From Thermococcus radiotolerans (GTDB lineage: Archaea; Methanobacteriota_B; Thermococci; Thermococcales; Thermococcaceae): 64,000 bases of DNA. The notes beneath the pieces were generated by a model. The model ran no database searches. It had not been told where the DNA came from and saw nothing but the letters and a program-made list of their open reading frames with translations. The translations under genes and the position numbers were made by a program. Below, in pieces: positions 41,978-52,366 of the stretch. The stretch is from NCBI RefSeq assembly GCF_002214565.1, contig NZ_CP015106.1, positions 620,001 through 684,000 on the forward strand, read 5' to 3'. Within the stretch, counting starts at the first letter, position 1; each line of letters opens with the position of its first letter.

Positions 41978-42658
41978 CCTTTATCTTAAGCGTATCATCC
42001 AAAGGCAGACCCTCAAAGAGCTCCGGGCCCACCTCCAGCACCGAGAGGTCTGCCTCGATCACCGTTTCTTTGTTCTGGGAATTCCTCACCGTAAGCCGGA
42101 CGAACCTCCCTCCCCTGACCGTTGCTGAGATTCTGACACCATTCTCGGACACGCCTTCAAGCATGAAGTCCTTGCCCCTGAGCTCCCAGATGATCCTCTT
42201 TATGAGCGCTGGGGCACTCTCTGGGGTTACGTGATGCACGACGCCTTCGTCCGACTCCAGTTCCAGCACCGGGCAGGTCGCTTGAGCGCTGCAGAAGTCC
42301 TTTATCGCTTCAGCTATTCCTCTGGCGAAGTTCTCCAGAGGCTTGCCCATGAGGAGTTCACCGAATCCAGACCAGCTGGCCGTCACTTTAAGCCTGTTTT
42401 CCCGCATTTCAAACGTCACCGTGAGTACTCCCTTTTCCCCGGTGAAAGTGTATACTGCAGCGTTCCTTCTGAATCCCAGGGCCAGCGTGAACTCGTAACC
42501 GAAGTCAAATATGAACCTGGGATGTTAAACCTCACCGTATCACCATGTAAACTTTCGAAGTACGGAAAGAACGGAAGGGTCTTCTCCGGCTCGCTGAGGA
42601 TTACCTGGAGACCTTCCCATGAATGGGGCAGTTCTACCTCGTAGCTTCTAGTTTTCAC
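41964..42658 (-). pseudogene. DUF3211-like (SRPBCC-type) gene split by a one-base deletion
   Basis: The upstream frame begins near GTG 42658 (KTRSYEVELPHSW, LPFFPYFESLHGDTVRFNIP). It would then turn to nonsense and stop at 42416. From 42519 the matching sequence continues in another frame: RFIFDFGYEFTLALGFRRNA and VYTFTGEKGVLTVTFEMREN, running to 41964. One missing C in the CCC run at 42519-42521 restores a single protein of about 231 residues. A restart at GTG 42419 could make only the C-terminal half. DUF3211 has no known function. Confidence 0.7.
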
Positions 42659-42748
42659 CTTTACTCGCCGAGAATTTGTAAAAAAGGCCATGTAAAAAGC
42701 GTTTCTTAAACCGTTGGGTTGGAACCCCTCCAAAAGAAAAAGAGGGAG

Positions 42749-44377
42749 TCAGCCCTCCACAACGTAGATGGGAACCTTCCCGTGCGGGATTCCGGTTCTT
42801 TTGCCGTACCATTTGCTGAGGAGGCGGTGGAGCACAACGAGCAGCGGTACCGCGATGGCGAGCAGTACCCAGCCGTTCTTCAGGCCCGCGGCGAAGAGCA
42901 GGAGCATGAGGGCGCCAACGAATCCCGCGGTGAGGGCGTAGGGTATCTGGGTGTTCACGTGGTCAAGGTGGTCGCAGCCCGAGAACATGGAACTCATAAT
43001 GGTCGTGTCGCTGATCGGTGAGCAGTGGTCGCCGAAGACTCCACCCGCGAAGACGGAGGCGATGCTGGCGTAGACGACCGGTCCAAAGCTCCCGCTGAGT
43101 CCGTAGGAGAGGGGAACCGCTATCGGCATCATTATGGCGAAGGTTCCCCAGCTCGTTCCCGTCGTGAAGGAGATGAATGCCGCCACCACGAAGACCACGA
43201 AGGGCACCAGTCCAGGCGAGAGGACGTTCGATGCGACGCTAACTATGTAGTCTGCCGTGCCAACCGCGTCGCAGGCGCTCTTGATGCTCCACGCGAGGAT
43301 GAGTATCATCATGGCGAAGTGCATCTGCTTCATTCCGGCAACAAGGGTGTGCTCGACCTCCTCTAGGCTCATTATCCTCATCGCCAGAACGAGGGCCATT
43401 GCGACGATGACCATGGAGAAAGAACCCCAGACGAGGGCCCACGTTGAGTCCGCGTTGGACAGGACCTCCTGGAATCCGCCCTTCGCGTAAGCGGCGCTGC
43501 CTCCGCCGGTAACCCACAGGCCGAGGAAGGTCATGAAGACAAGGGCCGCAACGGGCAGTATAAACACCCAGACGCTTTCCTTGCCCTCCAGGGGCATTCC
43601 AACGTCCACTTCCGTCGTCATCATCGGCTGCGCCCCGTCGCGCATCACCTTGCCTTCGGTCCTGGCGCGGTACTCAGCGCGAAGCATCGGGCCGTAGTGC
43701 CTGTGGGTGATTGCAACGAGGTAGACGAGGATGACCGCCAGGATGGGGTAGAACCTGTAGGGCCAGCTTGAGAACCAGGCGGAGTAGGCGCTTATGTTCG
43801 CACCGACGCTCGCTATCGCGTCCTTAAGGAGGCCGAGCTCGTAGCCAATCCATGTGGAGACGACCGCCAGAACCGCCACAGGAGCGGCGGTGGAATCGTC
43901 GGCGTAAGCTAAGAACTCCCTTGAAACCCTCGCCCTGTCGGTTATCGGCCTCATGGTGTTGCCGACTATGATGGTGTTGGTGTAATCGTCGAAGAATATT
44001 ATCGTCCCGAAGATGGCCGCCATGAGGGAAGCGGCGCGGCTGGTTTTAATCTTCCGCGTTACCGCCTTCGCTATGGCGTTCATGCCTCCTGCTTTGTATA
44101 TCAGCGCCACCCCTGCACCTATGAGCGCATCAAAGAGGAGAATCCTCGTGTTCCAGAGGTCGGTCATGATCTGTCCGTTTTCTTCCCAGGCGGATGCTAT
44201 GTTGAAGGCTATCCACTTCAGCGTTTCGGTAGTGGCACCTATTGGGTTCCCTCCTGCCACCAGCAGTCCTCCGACCCATACTCCAAAAAACAAAGCGAAC
44301 AGCACCCTCTTTGTTAAAATGGCCAGCCCAATGGCCACCAGTGGGGGAAGCAGTGACAGAATCCCGAAGTCACTCAT
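42749..44377 (-). CDS. NhaC family Na+/H+ antiporter
   Basis: 542 residues, about 12 helices. FGTIIFFDDYTNTIIVGNTMRPITDR and STAAPVAVLAVVSTW (in parts) are NhaC hallmarks, and SFTTGTSWGTFAIMMPIAVPL forms the second conserved loop. It exchanges sodium and protons at the cytoplasmic membrane. ATG follows GGGTGG. Its promoter carries a strong inverted repeat. Confidence 0.88.
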   Translation of the reverse strand: MSDFGILSLLPPLVAIGLAILTKRVLFALFFGVWVGGLLVAGGNPIGATTETLKWIAFNIASAWEENGQIMTDLWNTRILLFDALIGAGVALIYKAGGMNAIAKAVTRKIKTSRAASLMAAIFGTIIFFDDYTNTIIVGNTMRPITDRARVSREFLAYADDSTAAPVAVLAVVSTWIGYELGLLKDAIASVGANISAYSAWFSSWPYRFYPILAVILVYLVAITHRHYGPMLRAEYRARTEGKVMRDGAQPMMTTEVDVGMPLEGKESVWVFILPVAALVFMTFLGLWVTGGGSAAYAKGGFQEVLSNADSTWALVWGSFSMVIVAMALVLAMRIMSLEEVEHTLVAGMKQMHFAMMILILAWSIKSACDAVGTADYIVSVASNVLSPGLVPFVVFVVAAFISFTTGTSWGTFAIMMPIAVPLSYGLSGSFGPVVYASIASVFAGGVFGDHCSPISDTTIMSSMFSGCDHLDHVNTQIPYALTAGFVGALMLLLFAAGLKNGWVLLAIAVPLLVVLHRLLSKWYGKRTGIPHGKVPIYVVEG

Positions 44378-44610
44378 GGTTCAACCACCCGATATTGTAC
44401 TATTGGGAGCACGTCACCAATAGGTATCAAGGGTACAATATAAAAGCCTTTTTAGAACTTTTGTGGCTATTCTGTGGAGTATTCTGGCAAGTTTACCCCA
44501 GAATAGCTAACAAAGAATAACAAAATGCATAGAAGCTCTTCAATAAACCTTCCTACCCAAATATTATTTTGATGTATTGAACATTGAACCAAAAATTTAT
44601 GAAAGTTTAT
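44378..44610 (-). promoter_or_regulatory. nhaC promoter with nested inverted repeats; thyX downstream region
   Basis: No gene is seen in this 233-base region. ATATTGTAC (44392-44400) and GTACAATAT (44433-44441) form a perfect 9-base inverted repeat. Inside it are TATTGG (44401-44406) and CCAATA (44417-44422). The minus-strand TATA (ggcttttatattg) overlaps the outer right arm, so a bound protein would block initiation. A second repeat, GCTATTCTG / CAGAATAGC, lies at 44466-44474 and 44499-44507. Confidence 0.55.
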
Positions 44611-45348
44611 TCATATCCGGGCAACCTTTGCCCACTTTTCCTTCGTCCTCTTCCAGCAGCCCGGCGGCATAAGCTCGCCCTCTGGACAGTAGCCGAGCTG
44701 AACGCACCTGGGCCCGAGCTTCGCCCACTTGATAATCGGCCTCAGGTCATCGTTCTTGGCTATCTCCTCCAGCATCTTCCAGGCCACTTCCCTTATCTCC
44801 CACTGGGCCCTCTCGCACGCCCTTAGACCGAAGAAGTGCTTCAGCTCGCGGAGGTTCATGGTCATGACGAGCTTAGTCCTAACTGCCTGGGGGAGTATAA
44901 AGCGCGCGTCCTCCTGATGGCTTCCCCGCTCGATGGTCTTCTTGTACAGCTCCATCGAACGCTTCATGAGCTCTTTCCATTCGGCAAGGAGTTCTGGATC
45001 GTTCTTTACGGACTCCGGGATAACGAAGGTCTCCTCGACGTCTTCGGGATTCAGCACGATGTAGCGCTGGCTCTGCTGCGTGTAGCTCGCTATTCTGTGC
45101 CTTATGAGCTGGTGACTGCAAACGCGAGAACAGCCCTCGATCGCAAAGGTCAAAACAGCGTGTTCCAGTATTGACTCGTGGCCGTAGCCTAGAACCCGGG
45201 GCAGATGCATCCGAACGTCCTCTTCGCCCATGCGCTCGAATGCTTCCGTCTCCCATTCATCCCAGTAGCTTATGAGCGCCGCCCAAGTGACAGTTTCGAG
45301 AGGTTTTTTCGTATAATTGACAAGGGTAACCCTGATCCCATCCCCCAT
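44611..45348 (-). CDS. thyX: Flavin-dependent thymidylate synthase
   Basis: 245 residues. The ThyX motif RHRIASYTQQSQR is present, with FAIEGCSRVCSHQLIRHR before it and RELKHFFGLRACERAQWEIR after. It methylates dUMP using FAD, NADPH and methylene-folate. ATG at 45348 follows GGTGGC. Confidence 0.95.
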   Translation of the reverse strand: MGDGIRVTLVNYTKKPLETVTWAALISYWDEWETEAFERMGEEDVRMHLPRVLGYGHESILEHAVLTFAIEGCSRVCSHQLIRHRIASYTQQSQRYIVLNPEDVEETFVIPESVKNDPELLAEWKELMKRSMELYKKTIERGSHQEDARFILPQAVRTKLVMTMNLRELKHFFGLRACERAQWEIREVAWKMLEEIAKNDDLRPIIKWAKLGPRCVQLGYCPEGELMPPGCWKRTKEKWAKVARI

Positions 45349-45440
45349 TCGTGCCACCGGAGATAGAAGAGGCCCAGGTTTATTAGGTTTACCTTGGAGT
45401 CAAAAATAGATGGAGGGAACCGGGTTCCCCACAAAAGAGT

Positions 45441-46115
45441 CTAATCTTGCGGGGTTTCCTCAGAGGGTTCCTTGCTGGCCTCGGCAGATTCCTCCTCGGG
45501 AGTCGTGGGCTCCTCGGAGGGTTCAGCACTCTCAGTCTCCACGGTTTCTTCGGGTGCCGGCTCGGGGACTGGTTTCTCATCGGGCGCAGGCGTCTCACTT
45601 ACCGCCCCGGGAAGCTCCTCCGGGAGGGCGAAGAACGCCATGATCTCGAGTATGGCGCCGACCAGGATGAAGAAGTAGCCCACCATAAGGAGCATAAGTA
45701 TCGAGCCGATGAGGTAGAAGAGCGCTGCCGTGTGGAACGTTCCAACGCCCGTTTCTTGGGCTATTGCGTCGTAGCTCTTCTTCATGAACCAGACACCTAT
45801 TATCATGAGCACTACCGATATGAAGCTCCAGACGCCAAAAGCCGACATGAGCTCGGCGACCTGCTCTGGGTCGTGAATGACGTCCGCCATTTTGTCCCAC
45901 ATGTCGTAGAAGGCCCACGAGAGCACCAGGCTGGCGACTATGTTAAGCATCGCCGCCCAGACGTAGTCCTTGAATATCTTCTCCTTCTTAGTGGCCTCGG
46001 CTATCTCCTTCACTGCAAAAAGCTTCATGATGAAGCCCACGAGATAGGTCACGTAGAACAGGCTGAAGATTGCGCCGATGCCACCCCATGTTCGTGCGGT
46101 TTTCAAACTTCCCAT
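45441..46115 (-). CDS. DUF996 family membrane protein (copy 3)
   Basis: 224 residues. The N-terminal 160 form four or five helices with the DUF996 pattern: KTARTWGGIGAIFSL, IMKLFAVKEIAEATKKEKIFKDY, FMKKSYDAIAQETGVGTFHTAALFYLIG. The C-terminal 60 residues are a Pro/Glu/Ser-rich acidic tail. ATG at 46115 follows GGGTGATAA; the open frame extends upstream without a site. It is a close paralogue of the next gene. Confidence 0.8.
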   Translation of the reverse strand: MGSLKTARTWGGIGAIFSLFYVTYLVGFIMKLFAVKEIAEATKKEKIFKDYVWAAMLNIVASLVLSWAFYDMWDKMADVIHDPEQVAELMSAFGVWSFISVVLMIIGVWFMKKSYDAIAQETGVGTFHTAALFYLIGSILMLLMVGYFFILVGAILEIMAFFALPEELPGAVSETPAPDEKPVPEPAPEETVETESAEPSEEPTTPEEESAEASKEPSEETPQD

Positions 46116-46215
46116 GTTATCACCCGTAACCGGTACGATTTTCGTATATAAAAGTGTTTTCCCATAAATGGAGAAACGTCGAATTCGCAACAAAGACAAA
46201 GGGAAACGGAGAAAA

Positions 46216-46749
46216 TCATTCCTCGAACGAAACGGGCACCTGCTCCTCAGCCGTCTGGGCAACCTCGTCGGGCAGGGAGAAGAAGGCCACTATCTCGAGT
46301 ACTGCCGCCACGAGGAGGATTACCAGCCCCAGCCCAACGGGAACCAGAATGGCACCGGCTAGGTACAGTAGCGCCGTTGTGTGGAAGGTCCCAACGCCGG
46401 TCTCCTCGGAGATTATGTCGTAGCTCTGCTTCATGAACCACACTCCGATGAACATTATTATGGCCGCTATGAGGCCGCCCATGCCCATGGCACCGATGAT
46501 GCCCTCCGGGGACTCGGAGAAGCCCATCGCAAACATCGTGCCCCAGATGGTCGCCACAAGAATCAATGCCGCTATGATGTTCAGTATCGCCGCCCAGAGG
46601 TACTTGCTGAATATCTCGCCCCTGCCGGTGGCCTCGGCGATGTCCTTGACCGCAAAGAGCTTCAGTATGAAGCCCACAAAGCCAAGCCCCACCAGTGTGA
46701 GGATCGCACCTATACCTCCCAAGAGCTTGGCGTTCTTCAATTCGCTCAC
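46216..46749 (-). CDS. DUF996 family membrane protein (copy 4)
   Basis: 177 residues, GTG start behind GGTGATGTAAC. Closely related to the preceding entry: KNAKLLGGIGAILTLVG, ILKLFAVKDIAEATGRGEIFSKY, FMKQSYDIISEETGVGTFHTTALLYLAG. A minus-strand TATA (gccttttataaatc) lies at about 46780-46793. Function unknown. Confidence 0.8.
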   Translation of the reverse strand: MSELKNAKLLGGIGAILTLVGLGFVGFILKLFAVKDIAEATGRGEIFSKYLWAAILNIIAALILVATIWGTMFAMGFSESPEGIIGAMGMGGLIAAIIMFIGVWFMKQSYDIISEETGVGTFHTTALLYLAGAILVPVGLGLVILLVAAVLEIVAFFSLPDEVAQTAEEQVPVSFEE

Positions 46750-46982
46750 GTTACATCACCCCGTTAATGTTGGACGGCGATTTATAAAAGGCTTTTCACC
46801 ACAAACCATAAAATTTAGGACACAGTTCCGTCGGAATTGCATCAGTGGAACAAAGGATGCACCAATGCCCATTACGTTTGGAAAGTTCAAGAACGCTGAT
46901 GCTCAAAAGATTTCAGCCGGGAGCAGGTTTATCCGACGAAAGGGTTATTAAAAGGGAGCGCCAGCATTAATCGGTGATGCAC
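46750..46982. promoter_or_regulatory. Divergent region between DUF996 and argF
   Basis: The 233 bases hold the minus-strand DUF996 TATA (about 46780-46793) and a plus-strand TATA gttattaaaag (46944-46954) for argF. GGTGATGCAC precedes the argF ATG. No gene is recognised in between. Confidence 0.5.
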
Positions 46983-47930
46983 ATGGTGGTTAGCCTTGCA
47001 GGAAGGGATGTTCTCTGCCTTCAGGACTTCACGAGGGAGGAGATTGAGACTATTCTCAAAACTGCCGAAATGATGAAGATATGGAACAAGATAGGCAAGC
47101 CGCACCGCGTTCTTGAGGGTAAGACCCTGGCCATGATTTTCCAGAAACCCTCGACTAGGACGAGAATCTCATTTGAGGTTGGAATCTATCAGCTCGGCGG
47201 CTACGGCCTCTACCTCAACGCTCAGGACCTGCAGCTCAGGCGTGGCGAGACCATCGCCGACACCGCGCGCGTTCTCAGTAGGTACGTCGACGGAATAATG
47301 GCCCGCGTTTATGCCCACAAGGACGTTGAAGACCTCGCCAAGTACGCGAGCGTTCCGGTCATCAACGGTCTGAGCGACTTCTCCCACCCGTGCCAGGCTC
47401 TGGCCGACTACCAGACCATCCTTGAGAAGAAGGGCCGCATAGCCGGTCTCAAGGTCGTCTACGTCGGTGACGGAAACAACGTCGCCCACTCGCTCATGAT
47501 AGCTGGAACCAAGCTCGGTGCAAACGTTGTCGTTGCAACTCCAGAGGGCTACGAGCCGGACGAGAAGGTCATCAAGTGGGCGGAGCAGAACGCGGCCGAA
47601 AGCGGCGGTTCATTCGAGCTCCTCCACGATCCGATCAAGGCCGTCAAGGACGCCGACGTCATCTACACCGACGTTTGGGCGAGCATGGGTCAGGAGGCCG
47701 AAGCCGAGGAGAGGAGGAAGATATTCCAGCCGTTCCAGGTCAACAAGGACCTCGTCAAGCACGCCAAGCCGGACTACATCTTCATGCACTGCCTCCCGGC
47801 CCACCGCGGCGAGGAGGTCACCGACGACGTCGTTGACTCTCCGAACAGCGTCGTCTTCGACGAGGCCGAGAACAGGCTGCACGCCCAGAAGGCGGTGATG
47901 GCCCTCATCATGGGCGGGATAAAGGTTTGA
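46983..47930 (+). CDS. argF: Ornithine carbamoyltransferase
   Basis: 315 residues. The carbamoyl-phosphate site STRTR lies in QKPSTRTRISFEV, FSHPCQALADYQT is the HPCQ motif, and MHCLPAHRGEEVTDDV carries the ornithine-site HCLPAHRG. It makes citrulline from ornithine and carbamoyl phosphate. ATG at 46983 has GGTGAT; the frame opens 9 bases earlier. Confidence 0.95.
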   Translation: MVVSLAGRDVLCLQDFTREEIETILKTAEMMKIWNKIGKPHRVLEGKTLAMIFQKPSTRTRISFEVGIYQLGGYGLYLNAQDLQLRRGETIADTARVLSRYVDGIMARVYAHKDVEDLAKYASVPVINGLSDFSHPCQALADYQTILEKKGRIAGLKVVYVGDGNNVAHSLMIAGTKLGANVVVATPEGYEPDEKVIKWAEQNAAESGGSFELLHDPIKAVKDADVIYTDVWASMGQEAEAEERRKIFQPFQVNKDLVKHAKPDYIFMHCLPAHRGEEVTDDVVDSPNSVVFDEAENRLHAQKAVMALIMGGIKV

Positions 47931-47999
47931 ATGCCTTTTTCTTAACCCTTTAATTCTCGGGACAAAGAACCTTTTAAACCTCTTTTCATATCTCCCTCC

Positions 48000-48929
48000 A
48001 TGCTCGAGAGGTTGTTTTCCCTCGGCTACTCCAAGACATTCGCGGAGAGGTATTATGCCCTCTGGGGCGATAGGGCATTAGCTATAGCCGAGGCCATGGA
48101 AAAACCCCTGCCGAGGTGTTTCCGCGTAAACACGCTCAGGATAGAGGTTCAAAAGCTCACCAAGCTCCTCAACAAGAAAGGCTTCCAGTTTAAACGAGTC
48201 CCCTGGGCGAGAGAAGGCTTCTGCCTAACTCGCGAGCCATTCTCGATAACCTCCACGCCGGAATACCTTGGTGGCCTCCTCTACATCCAGGAGGCCAGCT
48301 CGATGTACCCGCCGGTGGCGCTCGAACCAAAGGTCGGTGAAACCGTTGCCGATATGGCGGCGGCACCTGGGGGCAAAACTTCCTACCTCGCCCAGCTGAT
48401 GGGGAACGAGGGGATAATCTACGCCTTCGACGTCGGTGAAGAACGCTTAAAGGAAACTCGTCTGAACCTTTCCCGCCTCGGCGTTACGAATACGGTCCTC
48501 ATCCACAAGTCCTCGCTCCACATGGCCGAGCTCGGCGTCGAGTTCGATAAAATCCTCCTGGATGCCCCCTGCACCGGCTCGGGCACCATACACAAGAATC
48601 CCGAGCGGAAGGCCAACAGGACAATGGAGGATGTGAAGTTCTGCCAGGGGCTGCAGATGCGGATGATTAAGGTCGCCCTTGAGAACCTCAAGCCCGGCGG
48701 GATACTCGTCTACTCGACCTGCTCGCTCGAGCCGGAGGAGAACGAGTTCGTTATCCAATGGGTTCTTGATAACTTCGACGTTGAACTGCTCCCGCTCCGC
48801 TACGGCGAGCCGGCTTTAACCAATCCCTTCGGAATTGAACTTAGCGATGAGATAAGAAAGGCGAGGCGCTTCTACCCCGACAGGCACGGGACGAGCGGCT
48901 TCTTCGTTGCGAAGATTAAAAAGCTCTAA
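48000..48929 (+). CDS. NOL1/NOP2/sun-type RNA m5C methyltransferase
   Basis: 309 residues. SAM site DMAAAPGGKTSYLAQL, catalytic Cys in LLDAPCTGSGTIHKNP and second Cys in VYSTCSLEPEENEF. Archaeal relatives methylate tRNA cytosine. A TATA-like ccttttaaacctc at about 47969-47981 lies about 26 bases before the ATG and no ribosome-binding site is seen, so the mRNA is probably leaderless. The end overlaps the converging gene by 4 bases. Confidence 0.9.
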   Translation: MLERLFSLGYSKTFAERYYALWGDRALAIAEAMEKPLPRCFRVNTLRIEVQKLTKLLNKKGFQFKRVPWAREGFCLTREPFSITSTPEYLGGLLYIQEASSMYPPVALEPKVGETVADMAAAPGGKTSYLAQLMGNEGIIYAFDVGEERLKETRLNLSRLGVTNTVLIHKSSLHMAELGVEFDKILLDAPCTGSGTIHKNPERKANRTMEDVKFCQGLQMRMIKVALENLKPGGILVYSTCSLEPEENEFVIQWVLDNFDVELLPLRYGEPALTNPFGIELSDEIRKARRFYPDRHGTSGFFVAKIKKL

Positions 48930-49903
48930 TCCTCGGATTCTGCAACCAGGACTTCCTCTATTTTTCTAAGCCTCTCCAAGACGTCCTCGCTGAGGTTCCT
49001 CTCCAGCTCCTCACGGGCGGCCTTGGCAAGCTCGAACTTCGAGTCGTACTTCCCGAGGGCCGTCCAGTGAATCTTCTTGCCCTCCAGAAAAACATCTATG
49101 TCGCAGAGGCGCTTGTATCCAACGTACTCGATGCCCTTCAGCAGAAACTTAACGCGCACCGGGTCCTCCCACGTCAGCAGCTTGAGCTTGTACACCGGAA
49201 CGCGCATGAAGGGCCTCGGATAGTCCCAGTCCCAGCCCTCACCGACGACGAAGCCAAGGTCGAGGTCCTCTATGACCATCATCAGCCGCTCTATGTTCTC
49301 ATCGTAGCGCTTGTCGGTGTCGTAGATTTTGATGGTTATCTCCTTCCATTCGGGCATCAGCCGGAGGAGAAGCACCGGAACGTCAATCGTTAATTCATGG
49401 TAGACGCTCAGAAAGTCCCTGCGTATCAGAACCGCCCCCGAGATTTCATCCGGCCCGATGGGGGCGCTGAGCTTCTTCGTCGTTACGCCGATTATCGTGT
49501 CCCCGGCTTCGCCCTCGTCGAAGGCCGTTCTGATGTCCATGATTTCGCCGCCGTACTTCTCGGCCAGCAGCTTGAGCCCGTCCTCAACGTTGGTGGGTAT
49601 CCTCAGGAGGATTAGGGTGCTCTCAACGTGCACCTTCTCCACGGGGAGGTTTCGGTTGACGACCTCGCTGAGAACGACTGGGGCGTGGGCCCCTATCAGG
49701 AAAGCCGTCTCCGGCGGGATGGTCTCCTTCTTCCATTCCTCCGTTACGAAGACGACGGTTTCAAACTCGTTGCTGAGTTTGATTGCCTCATCCGTCGGCA
49801 GTTCTTTGACACCAAATGCCTCAGAAACGGCCTTTTTCACCAACTCCGCGTCCTTGGCTCTGAGGAAGATTATAGACGGACCAAATCGGAGAACCTTCAT
49901 CAT
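48926..49903 (-). CDS. Conserved hypothetical protein beside phosphoesterase
   Basis: About 325 residues, soluble, alpha/beta, with no motif I recognise; the middle has GEGWDWDYPRPFMRVPVYK. ATG at 49903 overlaps the phosphoesterase stop (ATGA), so the two are coupled. It may be restricted to Thermococcales. Confidence 0.6.
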   Translation of the reverse strand: MMKVLRFGPSIIFLRAKDAELVKKAVSEAFGVKELPTDEAIKLSNEFETVVFVTEEWKKETIPPETAFLIGAHAPVVLSEVVNRNLPVEKVHVESTLILLRIPTNVEDGLKLLAEKYGGEIMDIRTAFDEGEAGDTIIGVTTKKLSAPIGPDEISGAVLIRRDFLSVYHELTIDVPVLLLRLMPEWKEITIKIYDTDKRYDENIERLMMVIEDLDLGFVVGEGWDWDYPRPFMRVPVYKLKLLTWEDPVRVKFLLKGIEYVGYKRLCDIDVFLEGKKIHWTALGKYDSKFELAKAAREELERNLSEDVLERLRKIEEVLVAESED

Positions 49904-50478
49904 ATTCCCCTCCACATCTTGTAACCCCTATCAAAATCCGTTCCGCCGGGGTATTTAACGCGATAGGTCTGCCTGCTCGGCAGAAGAACGAAGTTGACGC
50001 CGAGAACGCCGTTTAGACCCCTCTCGATGAGCTTGAAGTTGTGGCCGTACAGCCTAAAATCGGCGTCCAGGTTAGCCACGTCCCTCCACGTATGGCCCAG
50101 GGCAAACCTCGCACCCTCTATCTCGATGACGGTCCCGGGCTCAACGACGGCATCACCGAAGAACTCCCTGACCAGCTCCGGGTCGTCCTCGTTTCCTGGA
50201 ACGACGTAGAGTTTCACCCCGTAGCCCTTGAGAACGTGGGCGAGCTTCCTTATTGCGCCCTGGTAGCGGGGCCTGAGCTCGGGCCGTCTCTCCAGCTTTA
50301 CGTTGTCGGCTAGGTCGCCGGTATGGATGACGTAATCCGGATCGGTTTTTTCTATGAGCTCACCGATGAAGCGGTAGACGCTCTCGGGAGTATCGCTTAC
50401 GTGCATGACCTTCGTCTCATCGGAGGATGCGAGCACTTCTAGGACCTTTTTCCGGAAGATGGGAAGCTTGAACGGCAT
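49900..50478 (-). CDS. Calcineurin-like metallophosphoesterase
   Basis: 192 residues. The motifs HVSDTPES, HTGDLADN, VPGNED, LGHTW and YGHNF follow the metallophosphoesterase order. The first motif reads VSDT rather than the usual D-x-H, so one metal ligand may be altered. Substrate unknown. It is divergent from the saccharopine-dehydrogenase-like gene. Confidence 0.82.
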   Translation of the reverse strand: MPFKLPIFRKKVLEVLASSDETKVMHVSDTPESVYRFIGELIEKTDPDYVIHTGDLADNVKLERRPELRPRYQGAIRKLAHVLKGYGVKLYVVPGNEDDPELVREFFGDAVVEPGTVIEIEGARFALGHTWRDVANLDADFRLYGHNFKLIERGLNGVLGVNFVLLPSRQTYRVKYPGGTDFDRGYKMWRGI

Positions 50479-50537
50479 TGGAGAGACTAGGAGCAGGGCT
50501 TATATATACCTTGCCACAACTCCCATGGGGTGTTGAG

Positions 50538-52263
<1,726 letters not shown>

Positions 52264-52366
52264 AAACGCCCGCGGGGGCATAACGTTTTTATATTACCTC
52301 CTGTTTAATTCCCCGTAAGCTTCCTGGAATAACGGGCTAGAAACATCTCCACGGGGGTGTGAATCG
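52264..52366 (+). promoter_or_regulatory. Promoter of the large membrane protein
   Basis: TATA element acgtttttatatta at about 52283-52296. The leader is long (about 45 bases) and contains GGGGGTGTGAATCG before the ATG. Confidence 0.45.
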
